A stretch of DNA of 64,000 bases, taken from NCBI RefSeq assembly GCF_905475395.1, contig NC_058342.1:37380640-37444639 (forward strand), in the 5' to 3' direction. Of the stretch, positions 25,655-37,099 are shown piece after piece; the stretch's first letter is position 1; every line of letters starts with the position of its first letter. The notes under the pieces were generated by a model. That model was not told the DNA's origin. It was given only the letters and a program-made list of their open reading frames with translations, and did no database searches. The DNA is from Chrysoperla carnea. Its lineage: Eukaryota; Arthropoda; Insecta; Neuroptera; Chrysopidae. Both the position numbers and the translations under genes were made by a program.

Positions 25655-26004
25655 TCAGAAGAATCTATGGAGCGGTACAAATCAATGAGACAGAATGGCG
25701 TATCCGGAACAACAGCGAGATATTATAAATCCTGGACGGTGAAGATATTGTTAGGTTCATCAAATCCCAAAGACTTCGTTGGTTTGGGCACGTCCAGAAA
25801 ATGGAAGACGCCAGGATGCCGAAGAAGATACTTAACGCCAAGATGTATGTTTCCAGGAAGAGAGGAAGACCAAGGCTCAGAGGGATGAACCAAGTGTTGG
25901 ATGATTTGAGGACAATACGAGTCACTGGATGGGGAACCAAGACCCAGGACCGTAAAGTCTGGAAACGCATTGTGGAGGAGGCCAAGGCTCACGTCGGGCT
26001 GTAG
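25655..26004 (+). pseudogene. 5'-truncated non-LTR retrotransposon relic (RT C-terminal tail)
   Basis: The frame reads RRIYGAVQINETEWRIRNN, then a TAA at 25726-25728, then [50 protein letters not shown] and [18 protein letters not shown] before a stop at 26002-26004. This is the familiar tail of insect endonuclease-RT proteins (R-LRW-GHV-RM, GRPR, W---V-EAK-H-GL). One internal stop is the only break, so it is relatively young. Only the last roughly 115 codons are present, typical of 5' truncation. GC content is higher than around it. Confidence 0.7.
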
Positions 26005-26454
26005 CGCTTATTGTTGTTGTTGTATATGTAGAGCAAAGGTTTATAATATGGATGCTTTAAGTATTGTACATTGTACATGCAGATTTTAAATAATTAGGTA
26101 TATCGGTGCTTTTGCACACAAAAAAGAAACTAAACAGTGCAGTGAAAACAAACACCATATAATAGCAATGAGACCAAATCAAAAACAGTGTTTTAGATTT
26201 AGAGACTATAATAATAATGATAATAGTAGGTAAAACACTAAAATAACATCCCTACAGACCCACATCCACACACATGTAAGTGTGCAAGCTACCTACGTTC
26301 TTACGTTTTACATCTTAAGGTGCTTCACTTTCATCTAAACTTTACTATTACTAACGATAATAAAAAAAGAGAGGTGTCGTGGGACACCCAGTTAGAACTA
26401 TATTCCTAAATGTAGCGCTTACTTTTTTTACTCAGATTTGATTTGATTTTCGCA

Positions 26455-26720
26455 AAGTTGTTGCGGCTATTACAGGACACTGGTTGGGCGACAAGCATGC
26501 TGAACGCCTGGACCTGGCAGTGTATCACGACTACTGCAGGAGCAGTCACAGTGGTGAGGAGGAGGACACAATGTCTCATCTTCTCTGTCACTCTCCAGAT
26601 CTTGTCATGAGATGGATTTACTTGAGCCAGCCTCTCTTTGACGACCTCTCCGACCTGGAGTCAGTCGATGTCAAAGCCCTCTTGCATTTCTTAAACAGCT
26701 CTAAATGGTTCTTGGAGTAG
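26455..26720 (+). pseudogene. Non-LTR element relic, end of RNase H-bearing ORF2
   Basis: The frame reads RKVVAAITGHWLGDKHAERL, HDYCRSSHSGEEEDTMSHLL, CHSPDLVMRWIYLSQPLFDD and VDVKALLHFLNSSKWFLE, ending at 26718-26720. The pattern TGH-LG-HA-RL, C--C---EEE-T--HLLC-CP, FL-SS-WF is typical of the C terminus following RNase H in I-superfamily-like elements. The frame is open here but there is no start or upstream domain. It is probably a separate insertion from the relic ending at 26004. Confidence 0.65.
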
Positions 26721-27272
26721 TGGCCGGGGATGTGCCAACCCTTTTACGGTATCACAACGAACCCTATGGTTTAAGTATGTCCCACTCCAGGACAGCCACT
26801 TTAACTTAAGCTTTAGTATAATTGCTATAAAAAAAATTGAAAAAGAATTGCTCAAAACTATGGGAACTGAGAACTATGTGTAGAACTGAAGAACCTTAAA
26901 TAAAGTTAGATGAAGAATTGAATAAGATGAATCTTTTGTTAGATAAATAAATGTGGTTGTGTTGGTATAACATAATACCTATAAAACTAAAGAAAGGTAT
27001 CTATCTGTAAGTATAAGTAAAAATATAAATATAAATATAAATATAATAGTAATAGGTAATAATAATAGCAGATAATAGTGGTGAGGCGTTAGGCAAAGGA
27101 CACCGACAAACATCAAACACCAAACTTAAGTTAAACCACATCAGCATTTAGTATCACATCCATACATACAGAATTCTCAATACTGAATACTGAATACTGA
27201 ATACCGATGCGCTGCGATGGCTAGTTTAGTTGTAGATATTAATATTTTTATAGGTATAGATATATAGATAAG

Positions 27273-27848
27273 TTTTTATACCTTGTATATATGTAATATA
27301 TATCAAGGTATATTAAATTTAGACCCAAGTTTGTAACTAGAGCTTACAAATATTGATGCTATTAACAAAATTTTGATATATTTGTTGTGTCTGTATATCC
27401 ATCTGTCTTTGGACACGATAATTCAAACACAGAATGAGATATCAAGCTATTTGGTAGTGTGTAATAGGTCAATTGGGTCTTGACTTCGTACGACCTATCT
27501 TGTAAACCGTTGGAGAAAGAACAACAGATTCCTTCTAAAATAATAAACAACTTTTCTATAAAACATGTTTTCGCAAACGTCACTATTTATCCATCAGGGC
27601 ACAAATTATGTTATAAAAGACATAGAGTTGAAAATTTGCAGGTAGCTTCAACTAGCGGTCTTCGGTAAAACATTCTCAAAAAACGAAAGAAAATAATTTC
27701 AAAAATTTTCGAAATAAACAAATGGCGGATGAAATGCCGCCATAAATGTTTTTTCTTATTTATAAAAATAATGCAAGCACTGATATTCAATACTTTCGAT
27801 ACATGGTATTTCAACAATGAACTCTGCCAATTGGTTGTTTTTACTTGT
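27273..27848 (+). repeat. High-copy TATACCATG-family element
   Basis: It begins TTTTTATACCTTGTATATATG and contains the AACTAGAGCTTACAAATATT, CGATAATTCAA and TTGTAAACCGTTGGAGAAAG segments. It ends CCAATTGGTTGTTTTTACTT. Open frames here (for example 27480-27668 and the minus-strand 27611-27988) fall inside the repeat and are not genes. Confidence 0.7.
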
Positions 27849-28084
27849 TTAAATTGAGGTTCAGACCTCAGAGTCAGACTCAGCGTCCATGCTACAGCTA
27901 CATGCTTCATGCTGTGCTGATACAAATAAATAAATACACACATAACAATCGTATAAATCATATAACAGGTGTAGGGACCAACTAACAAACTAATATACTA
28001 ACACTAATACCAACCAAATAATAGTTAAATACTTAGCTAACTAACACTAACACTAACTTTTAAGGTATTTCTAGCATAAAAGCA

Positions 28085-28560
28085 CTTGTTCATACGTTTG
28101 GCTATTATTTTTTCTCAAAGAAATTGCAGAATTTTTGATCGCGACAGAATCAGCTACAAAGTTCGCAATTTCAACGAAGTATGTAAAACTCACTGTCAAT
28201 TTATTGAAATCGGAAACAAAACTTTTTTACTTCTTGCAATTTTCTTAAGGGGTACCCTTAGAAAAATCGAATTTTTTCTACAGATTTTGATAAAACTTAG
28301 TTTATAAGGCTAATTTGACCCCAAATATTCAAGTTTTATTTGACGATAGAACAAATAGATATCGCTCAATTCAAAGCAATTTCATAAAATATCTCGAAAA
28401 TTACTCATTTAATGGTCAAATAAACACGATTTTTGAAATTTTCGGGTCAAAATTACCTTATAAACTTAGTTTTATCGAAATCGGAAACAAAAATTTTTTT
28501 TACACTTTTTGCAATTTGTAAAAATCGAAAAAATCATAAAAAATTCAAAAAAACACAATT
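28085..28560 (+). repeat. Satellite-like unit related to the array at 59155-60790
   Basis: It shares the phrases ATTTTCGGGTCAAAATTACC, TTATAAACTTAGTTTTATCG and AAGGGGTACCC with the tandem array in the bunched intron. Two diverged half-units can be seen (around 28240-28320 and 28400-28560). It ends where the telomere-like array begins. Open frames across it are not supported as coding. Confidence 0.6.
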
Positions 28561-28570
28561 TTTGTAATTT

Positions 28571-28720
28571 TTGGTTGGGTTGGGTTGGGTTGGGTTAGGT
28601 TGGGTTAGGTTGGGTTAGGTTGGGTTAGGTTGGGTTAGGTTGGGTTGGGTTGGGTTAGGTTGGGTTAGGTTGGGTTGGGTTGGGTTGGGTTGGGTTGGGT
28701 TGGGTTGAGTTGGGTTGAGT
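28571..28720 (+). repeat. Telomere-like pentamer array (TTGGG/TTAGG)n
   Basis: About 30 consecutive pentamers read on the plus strand as TTGGG, with seven TTAGG units at alternating places and two TTGAG units at the right end. TTAGG is the canonical insect telomere repeat, so this resembles an interstitial telomeric sequence that has largely drifted or been amplified as TTGGG. The G-rich strand is the plus strand. It directly adjoins a satellite-like unit on the left and a GGT array on the right. Confidence 0.85.
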
Positions 28721-28853
28721 GGTGGTGTTGGTGGTGGTGTTGGTGGTGTTGGTGGTGATGGTGGTGGTGGTGGTGGTGGTGGTGGTGGTGGTGGTGGTGG
28801 TGGTGGTGGTGGTGGTGGTGGTGGTGGTGGTGGTGGTGGTGGTGGTGGTGGTG
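28721..28853 (+). repeat. (GGT)n microsatellite
   Basis: After an imperfect start (GGTGGTGTTGGTGGTG...) the triplet GGT repeats without interruption for about 30 units (roughly 28761-28853). The open frames here (poly-Gly, poly-Val, poly-Pro) are only translations of the repeat. Confidence 0.9.
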
Positions 28854-28977
28854 GGTGTGGGAGTGGGAGTGGGTGTGGGAGTGGAAGTGGAAGTGGAAGT
28901 GGGAGTGGGCGTGGGGGTGGGAGTGGGAGTTGGAGTGGGAGTGGGTGTGGTTGTAGGAGTGGGAGTGGGAGTGGGAA
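28854..28977 (+). repeat. GTGGGA-type hexamer array
   Basis: Degenerate hexamers GTGGGA, GTGGGT and GTGGAA continue the G-rich tract to 28977. Together with the neighbouring arrays this makes some 400 bases of purine- and G-biased plus strand with strong G-quadruplex potential. Confidence 0.8.
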
Positions 28978-31744
28978 CTTATCCCTTAAAAAGTATTTTT
29001 TGACAAACAATATTAAAATTGATAATTTTATAAATATGTAAGGTTAGTACTAATAAATGAATAAGTGAATGCTATTAGTAGCTAAAATAGAGCATGGACT
29101 GATGGACGGAGGGATGAATGTAGTGTACGGAGCGAGCAGAAGTAAAGAATTAAAAAGAACCCCTGCTTCCTATTTTATTATTTTTGATAAAAGCTAATTT
29201 TGATTTTAAAATGTTTTAAAAACATCAAATTTAAAAACGTTTATTGAATAATAAATAAATAAATATTTGAAGTAAATCGAATTGAAATTCAATTCAATTC
29301 AATTCAATTCAATTGAATTATTAGATATATATTGTATAACTGATAAATGTTATGTAATAATGTAAGTATAATAAATAGTATAACTGCAGTTACATAACAA
29401 ACCCTCAACTCAATTCAACTGAACTGATACTGAACTGAACTGATATATGAACTCTTAACTCAAATCAAACCCTCTAATTATTATCAAATATCACTTTGTA
29501 AGCATATTTTATTTTATTTTATTTGTGTTTATCCAACACAATCTATATTACATAACAGTTATTATATAACAGTGTTACTGTTACTGTTACTGTTACTGTT
29601 ACTCTTATATAATACACATTGTCATATAGTCATTGTCATTGTCATTGTCAGTACGTATATTTGTATCAGAATCAGGGCTGGATTATCAGTATCAGGGCTC
29701 TATTACCTCAACTTATTGGTAATTCAATCAATCGAAAATTTCGTAAAGAATCTTTACTTCCTGTTTATCAACTTATCGCATGTTAGACGAATCATGTTAG
29801 GAATTTAACGAGAATTTTATTGTACCTTGACCTATCGGGTTAACTTTTTTTTTAAATGTTCAGGAAGTTTCATATCTGAATATCTACATCTAACTTAGTG
29901 TCGCTAGAAAGTTTTGGTTTTTGCTATGGGCCAAATAGGCCAATTATTAGAATTCATTTCTGAGGTGATTTTTAAAAATATTCAACAAAATTGCCTAAAA
30001 ATGAATACACGGGGAGTTTTCGGAGTCCCTGATCACTGTTTTGGCTCAAATGTAGTATCAGTCACATATGAAATCACCCCCCCCCCCCACTGTCCTTTAT
30101 CCACTCACCATTGTTTCGAACTTACCTGAACCCAAGCTTAAAAATAAGTAAAAACACAATACAAATATCAATCTGACAATTAATTTTATAGAATCGACTC
30201 TTAATCCGTACCTGTAGTATTAGTATCAGTAACCTAAACTAAATGTAAAAACAACCCCTAACTCAACCAGTACCTTCTACAATTCTACCCCCCCCCACAC
30301 CCCCCACCCCTCTCTCAAACACTAACAACACAACACAACACTAAATATAAATAAAATACATTTATTAATAATCAACATAAATTGTTATAAATGAAATTTT
30401 TCACGGTTTTAAAAAAATTATAAACTCATAATAAAAGTAACATAAAATATATTGAGTACAGTGTGTTTCAAAACACAGTACTACTGGATTAGTATTTAAT
30501 ACATCGCCCTGCTGTTTGCTATCTACCAGGTACGAAGGTTCGTGGATGGTTTTTATAACATCGAAAAGCACGTAGTTACAGACAGAAGAATCCTCATCTG
30601 TTTTATGTTCCAGTCTTGATCTTGCACTCTTGAAATTTTTCAAGACCAATGTATTACCCCTTCCACAAATCCAATACCAAGACCCTATCGATTTTAATGA
30701 TTTTTAGATCAAGATCAAGACCCAACTCTGCAAGACACTGTAACGATCTGGGGATTCTTATTTCTTATTGATTCCATGCAAAATCAATGAGATCCATGAT
30801 TACCATCTCGTATATATTAATTTGGACCCCAGAAAGTGGGTTTAAAGACGTACCATTTTTAATGTTTTAGCCATCACTATTTGTGTGTTTCGGAAAAATC
30901 GATATCTGAGAGTAATTCCTGAAAACTAATTTTGTATAATTTTCGAGACAATTTTGATTGCACACAGTGTAGACTGTGACTATTATCCAATGCACAGTGC
31001 ACAATGTAACCATAGCATGCACACTTACATATATAGCGTTCAGATGACATGAGATGAATCGAGGAGAATGTAATGGGAAGCAAGCAAGGGTAGACGGTCC
31101 TAACCAAGTACAATTATTATGATTGTTTGTGAGATGGGGTGGAGTGGGGTGATGTGGTAAGGGTGTATATAGTACTGACTTGACTTTAATATAGTAAAAT
31201 ATAATATTTTTATTATTAATTATGTATGCTTTTTGTATAATATAAACATTTGAAAGCTTTTTAAAGCTTATTTTATTTTGATCCAATGTTCATGTATTAC
31301 AGTATCACTGTATTAGTTATAAATAGAATAACAAAAGAATATAAAAACTTACTGAATACCTAGTTAGAGCTAGTAGCTACTGTTATTGTTATTGTTATTG
31401 TTACACTGTAACTGTACTGTTGAAAGTTGAACAAAGCTTAAAGCTTAACACTTTGTTATTTTAACAAGGAAATGTTTTTTAGCTGCTACATTACATTTTT
31501 TTATTTTAATATTTTACAATAAGTAAGTATTTTTATTCATTTTCTATTTCTTTATTCATTTTCACACTTTACACACTATAACTCCAACTCCAACTCCAAC
31601 TCCAATTGAAAACTTGAAAACATTACATTTGATTGTTTCTAGACCATACTTGACTTGACTGTATAGCTATCACTAGTCACATTACTCATAAATCATACTC
31701 ATTACTCATACATCAGAGCCAGAACAGACCCTCATTATTTTTAA
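28978..31744. other. Intergenic, repeats and simple sequence
   Basis: It contains AATTC runs (29287-29315), TTACTG and TTGTCA runs (29575-29650), a truncated TAGACGAAT element, and C-runs. The 139-codon minus frame at 30867-31286 and the 82-codon frame at 30401-30649 have no recognisable domain. Confidence 0.55.
29778..30075 (+). mobile_element. TAGACGAAT-family element, truncated right
   Basis: It begins TTAGACGAATCATGTTAG and shares the CTAGAAAGTTTTGG, GGGCCAAATAGGCCAATTAT and CATTTCTGAGGTGATTTTT phrases of the family. The right terminal repeat is absent; similarity stops near a C-rich run at 30077-30089. Confidence 0.6.
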
Positions 31745-32245
31745 GATCATCGTTTCTTTATCCTCCTTTCTGTGACAGCTCCTGCAGTAGTCATGATACA
31801 CTGTCACCTAGCCAGTGTCCTATAGTAACAATTTTGGTAAAAAAGGCCCTTGGAAGTGACATCAGATCTTCGGAACGGAAGTGACATATCTGTCTTGTAG
31901 TATCACAAGTACGTTCCTCCCTCCATCTAAGGTTGACCTTTTTTTTAAAATATCCTCTTTGAGTAGCAACTTGCAGTTTGCAAATCGAACTCCCGAATGA
32001 CTATGATGATTGATGTCGGCTTCACAAGTTCCTGGAATGTCCCTGTGTCTAGGTACCCACCCCAGGTTTACGTTCAGTTGTACAGCCAGCTCGTTTAAGG
32101 ACATTCGGCAGTTTCGTGTTACCTTTGAGGTTAGGTATATACTGAGCTCAAGAATTTTATCGCTGCTTCGCTGTTCATACTTGCGTGGGAATATAGGTAT
32201 AGGTATGTTGTAAAAGTGAATTAAAAATAAAAAACCACTACACAT
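31745..32245 (-). pseudogene. RNase H-bearing non-LTR relic, minus strand
   Basis: On the minus strand RNCRMSLNELAVQLNVNLGW, VPRHRDIPGTCEAD (about 32115-32010) match the last part of an RNase H domain (W-PGH-DI-GNE-AD). Next come weak remnants, then VYHDYCRSCHRKEDKETM at about 31800-31750, homologous to the relic at 26455-26720. Frame breaks and a deletion of about a dozen residues lie in between. The 127-codon open frame at 31862-32245 is part of it. Confidence 0.6.
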
Positions 32246-33956
32246 TTAGTTAATAAACATTTTTTGAAATGATTTATTTCATAATTTTCTTTTTTTTTTT
32301 GAAATGAGTTTAAAAACATAACATTTTACACATAATTTTTTAAATATTATTAGGTTGGTAATACTTAAACACTAATAATTACATAATTATAACTAGGTAC
32401 ATATACACATTTAGGTATAAATTTATTTAGGTTGATTATCATTACTTATTTATAAACAATTAACAAATATAACCTAATTATAAATGACAGTCTATTTTTT
32501 ATACAACTATAGCTATAACTATAACCTCTAGACCTACCATATATTTCCGGTATCTACGAAGAAACTATGCCATTATACGGATTTGCGACCATGGGGTATA
32601 GGTTCTTCCTGCTATCAAAAATAAAAATTCAAAAAGTTGCACATAAATTTGCGACGGAGCGACTTTTTTGGGCGGATGTTTTGAAATATTTTGAAAAAAG
32701 CGGTTTTTTGGGAAGAAAACTATTGATTTTCCCTGATAACATTTAATGGGAAAGTTGAAGATAATTTGAATACGTATTTTGAGCTAAGGCTCAACTCTTT
32801 TCTCGTTCTCTAATTATAAGAAATTGAAGTTTTGAAATTGATAAATTTTTTTCTCGAAACGTCAGGGGTGGGGATAATAATAATTAATATAAATATGACA
32901 ATAATATAAATAAATAAATATGATATAATTATAATAATAATTTAACGGAGAGAGGTTTCCATACCCCAAAAGACTAAAAAATTGGCGATGATGTTCAAAA
33001 TCGATTGAGTTTGAAAAAAGCCTGACATATTATTTTAACATATAAATAATTATTATGGAAATGATTGATCAAATAAACCTGGCTTAATTCATTTCGAAAA
33101 GTGAAATGGTAAAATAATTAGGTAATTCAAAACAATAATTCAAAAGAACAAAGTCAAATTCAAATATTTCAATTTCAATTAAAATATTTCCAAAAAATTG
33201 TCCCAAAAAATGATAGCTCTCTAAGTATCCTTTTCATCTCATCTGATGTCCTTGATCATAACTTTGATATTGATTTAAGAAGGATTGTTATAAGTTTAAA
33301 GTGTTTATCTGTGCGTTTGTGTGTTTCTCAGTGGTATCGTAGCCCCTAAACGATCGAACCGACTTGATTGAGAACATTTTATATCTAAGTATCCAAAAAT
33401 CAGTTTACAAGGAATAAATCGCATTTGTGTATAGATGTATGCAAATTTAAATGTAAGTATCGGTATGTATTGGTAATCTATGTAATTAAAATGAATTTTG
33501 ATAGGAAAATTACAAGAAATAATCAATTAATTGCTAATTGATAATAAATGAAAAATATATAAACATAACGATACCGATAACTCGATTACAATAACATGAT
33601 TAAATATCAAATTGATATTTATGTTTAAAATTCAATAATAATTAAGACATTTAATATCTACCTAAGTATAAATTATCAATTATTTTAATAAATTAATTAG
33701 TTTAAAACGAATTAATTAATTCAAATAAGTAATAAAAATATTAAATATCTTATTTGCATTTTATACTTGTTATCAAATGTTATCATTCAAATGTAATCAG
33801 TCAATGTTGATTTAATTTAGTTTGTATATATTGTTACAAAACTATTTCAAGTAAAATTTGTTTAATTAAGCACAAATAAAATAGTCATAGTACCTAGACC
33901 TTCGCTATTTAGCGAATTTATTTAATTTAAAAATAATCAAATAATCATTGCTATAG
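32246..33956. other. Intergenic, no gene seen
   Basis: AT-rich sequence. A patch at 32535-32870 with GGATTTGCGACCATGGGG is unclassified and could be a repeat, but no second copy is present in this window. Confidence 0.6.
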
Positions 33957-34420
33957 ACGAATCATTTTAGACGAAAAAAGTGTAAAATGAAGAATTTTTT
34001 TGTACCTATGGGCCCAAGTTTGTTTAAAAAATATTCAGGAAAATCAATATATCAAAATTTACATATAACTTGATGCCGCTTGAAAGTTTGGCTATTGTTA
34101 TGGGCCAAATAGGCTAATTATTAGAATCCATTTCAGAAGTATTTTTTAAAAATTTTAAAATTTTTAAAATATTTATCAAAATAAGCAAGAAATAAATACA
34201 CCAGGGTTTTCGGGGTCGCTGATCGGTATTCCATAGTTATAATGTGGGTATATTCAACCTCTCCTGGGGTAATTCGCCTTGCTAATTCAAAATAGCAATA
34301 TTTTGTAAATATTTTTAAAAAATGGAACAAAAAAGTAAGCCCCCGAATTTTTGGGGTCGCTGATCACAATTCCGAATTTAGAATGTGAATATACACCCCC
34401 TCTAGGGGTTATTAAAAATT
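33957..34420 (+). mobile_element. TAGACGAAT-family element, right end missing
   Basis: The left end TAGACGAATCATTTTAGACG is intact. GGGCCAAATAGGCTAATTAT and two copies of the TTCGGGGTCGCTGATC-type phrase (34211 and near 34350) follow. No inverted right end is seen before similarity fades at about 34420. Confidence 0.65.
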
Positions 34421-34979
34421 ATTTTTGTTTTTTTTTATCAGTTTTAAGCAAAAAAAGTACTCTTGTGATTTTAAATTCTTGAAAAACTTAAAATGCAATA
34501 TTCGATTTTAAGAAAAATGTTATTATTTGAATCTCTGAGTTAATTTGCTTATTATTAACGAAGTTTTTTTATTTGTTGCAAGTAAATTGGTATATTTTGA
34601 TTATCTGTTCATTTCTGTTCGGTCAGTAGACACAACACATTTGTTATTTAGCTGGTAGCAGTAGGTATTGTATAAGAATTCTTAATTGAATTAAATAATC
34701 ATTAAAATTGCACATTTTTTTTATTTATTTTTATATATACAGATACTTAAAGATATAAAGTAAGTACATCATGAATTAAATACTTTTGTATCTAACTTTT
34801 ATCTAAATTAGATTACTATTATAGATATAGATTAGATAGAGGTTTGTTTTTTGGCACCATTCACATTATTTTTTATTATTTTTAAACTGGACTCGACATT
34901 CATTTAAGTAAGGCTCTAATCTATAAAGGTTCTGGTTTAGTCTAACAAAATTAAAAAGCATATCATGGTAATAAAGACA

Positions 34980-35555
34980 AAAATTAATGCATCTTTGAAA
35001 TTTATTAGTTGTTTATTAGGTTTTAAACACTTTGTAAAAATTAGCCGGTCTCTTAAGGGCGTACCTAACCCCCTTTTTTGGGGGGTAGTTGGGGGTTTTA
35101 ATGAGTTTATTACAAATTATAAAAAAATTATGCATCAAATAAAAAAAATTCAAGTCAAAACTCTAGCTGAAGTATTTCTGCGTTTTTCTGAACAATTTCG
35201 TTTTTTTTGCTCATTCAATCAAATGAAAAAGTGTCCATCTTGTAAGCCGTTAGAGATAGAGCAAAAGTTGAAATGTAAAAGTTATTCCTTATAAAAAAAA
35301 ATCAATAACTTTTATTTGAATTATTCTTTCATAAACATCATTGTTTATCCGCGAGGGCGCAACTTAGGAAAAACTTTATTGTTCATTTTTTCCAAAACCA
35401 TAAAAAATATGTGTTGAATTTTTTCAGGTTAATTTGAACTAGTGGTTTTGTGAAACATTCTAGAAAACAAAAAAGGGAGTTAGGTACGCCCCTGAGAAGT
35501 ATTTAAAACCTAATAAAGAACTAATAAATAAAATTTCAAAGATGCATTAATTTTT
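34980..35555. mobile_element. Foldback element with about 100-bp arms
   Basis: Left arm: AAATTAATGCATCTTTGAAA, TTTATTAGGTTTTAAACAC, GGGCGTACCTAACCCCC. The right arm (35470-35555) is its reverse complement. The loop contains a piece of the TATACCATG family (35225-35420: TTGTAAGCCGTTAGAGATAG and GTTTATCCGCGAGGGCGCAA). The 109-codon frame at 34965-35294 arises from this repeat. Confidence 0.65.
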
Positions 35556-36684
35556 CCTTTTTAGATATTTTGTTTAATTGTACTAGTTAAGGACAATCTA
35601 CTTCTACAACTGAATCACTCACTGTTAACTGTTAGTGGTTAGTGGTCTTCATCGTCATAAAACTAATTTTTTGTGAAATATTCGAAATTTAAAACTATCA
35701 TAGATAGAAGATACTATGATTTTTCTGATTTTCACCAAAGGTAGGTAAGTAGGTAGGTAGGTATAGATTTTTTTGGGTAGAAGTATCAAATTTCCGGTCA
35801 AAATAAAATAATTTTCGAAAAATTCAACAATCGTCTTTTTGTAAAACAACACAAATTTGGTAATTTTTAAACTTCAATTTGAAATACACATCTGTTTTTC
35901 ACTCAATCTTCGAAGCAAAAGTTAATAATGATTTAAAATATGCAAGCTTTAATAAATTTTTAATAATTTCGCTGACGGGTTAGCAATGCGAAAAAAGTTC
36001 ATTTTTGTTACTATTTTCGGGATACAAACTGTTTTTTATTATTACAGTGGAATCTTAATAACTGGAATGTCAAGCGAAAATCTCGAGTGAATAAGTTTTC
36101 GACTTAACAAGCTTTGTTCAAGTTACAAAGTCTAAATAATTCGAAATATCGCGTATTTAATGGTTTTGTGGAAGGGAATTTCATTTTTTTTTCGATTTTC
36201 TGAGAATTACGACTTAAAAAAGTTTGAATTATGTATAAAGATTTCACAGTATTTAAAATTTGTCAAAAAAATACAAAAATGTGTTATTTATCAAAAAAAC
36301 AATTGTTCAGTTTTTGCTTTTAATTTGTGACAGTTTTACTAATATTGAGCCAAATTCTTCTGTTTGTAAGAGTTAGAAGAAAATTTGAAGAACCTTCTCT
36401 ACAACAAATATCGGAAAGAAAATTTGGGTTTTCTCAAAACTGTATAGATCCTTGCAATTGGCACATTATTCAAGACAGTTCGGTATGTCAAGTATACTTG
36501 GAATGTGCAGATGTGGAAATGTTCGACGGAATCTTAACTTTCTATCAATTAAACTATTAAAGGGACTTATAACCTTGAGATTTTTCTAAAACTAATTTTT
36601 TTTACATATAAATACCGCTAAACCTTTGGAATATTGCTCTAAAATTTCAAAAAAGAAGACAAATATGTATATTCTTAAAATGCA
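35556..36684. other. Intergenic, one weak open frame
   Basis: The frame at 36327-36560 (77 codons, LVRVRRKFEEPSLQQISERK-like content) has slightly more coding-like composition than its surroundings but no recognisable domain, start context or introns. I do not call it. Confidence 0.5.
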
Positions 36685-36792
36685 TCTCCATTAATTATAA
36701 TTGTTCACACTGCCGCTGCCTGGATTCGAACCCGCAACCTAAGCTTAAATGGACCAACAGTCTAACGCCTTAGACCGCTCGGCTATTTAGAC
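36685..36792 (-). mobile_element. tRNA-derived SINE, family B, 3'-truncated, minus strand
   Basis: Read on the minus strand: TAGCCGAGCGGTCTAAGGCG, GGTTGCGGGTTCGAATCCAG, GCAGTGTGAACAATTATAAT. It matches the copy at 45075 and stops after about 35 bases of body. The T stem has mismatches, so a working tRNA is unlikely. Confidence 0.7.
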
Positions 36793-37099
36793 TCTACTGA
36801 AAATATGACGACCAAATCGGTCAAAATTTTTTGTTCATATCTAAAAAATATCTAATTGTAATTTAAACCCGAAAAAAAAGATTCTTTTATGTTGACTGAA
36901 GAAGTTAGCAAAATTGATGAAACGTTGTCGATAAAAAACAAAAGTTTTACATAATATCTTTTTTGTTTTCGGTTTTTTCTCCTCACCAAGGTTATAAGTT
37001 CCCTTAATTTGTTTCAAATAGCGACTGAGCTATGAACATTTTTTCTACACAAGCAGATTTTGATGATGAAAAGCGATGTTTGATGTTGGTAGGCATTAA

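Noticed and set aside
28615..29010. Long Pro-rich open frame on the minus strand and Gly/Val frames on the plus strand
   Set aside because: They are translations of pentamer, GGT and GTGGGA arrays in every frame, with no non-repetitive conserved part.
30867..31286. 139-codon minus-strand open frame
   Set aside because: No recognisable domain, it includes simple repeats, and its start lies in AT-rich DNA; chance or a decayed repeat is more likely.
36327..36560. 77-codon plus-strand open frame with somewhat coding-like residues
   Set aside because: No domain, no splice partners and no homologous copy in view; evidence is too weak to call a gene.
36722..36785. Possible tRNA-Ser or tRNA-Leu gene on the minus strand
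   Set aside because: The T stem is mismatched and the acceptor stem does not pair; it shares SINE body sequence with 45075-45304.
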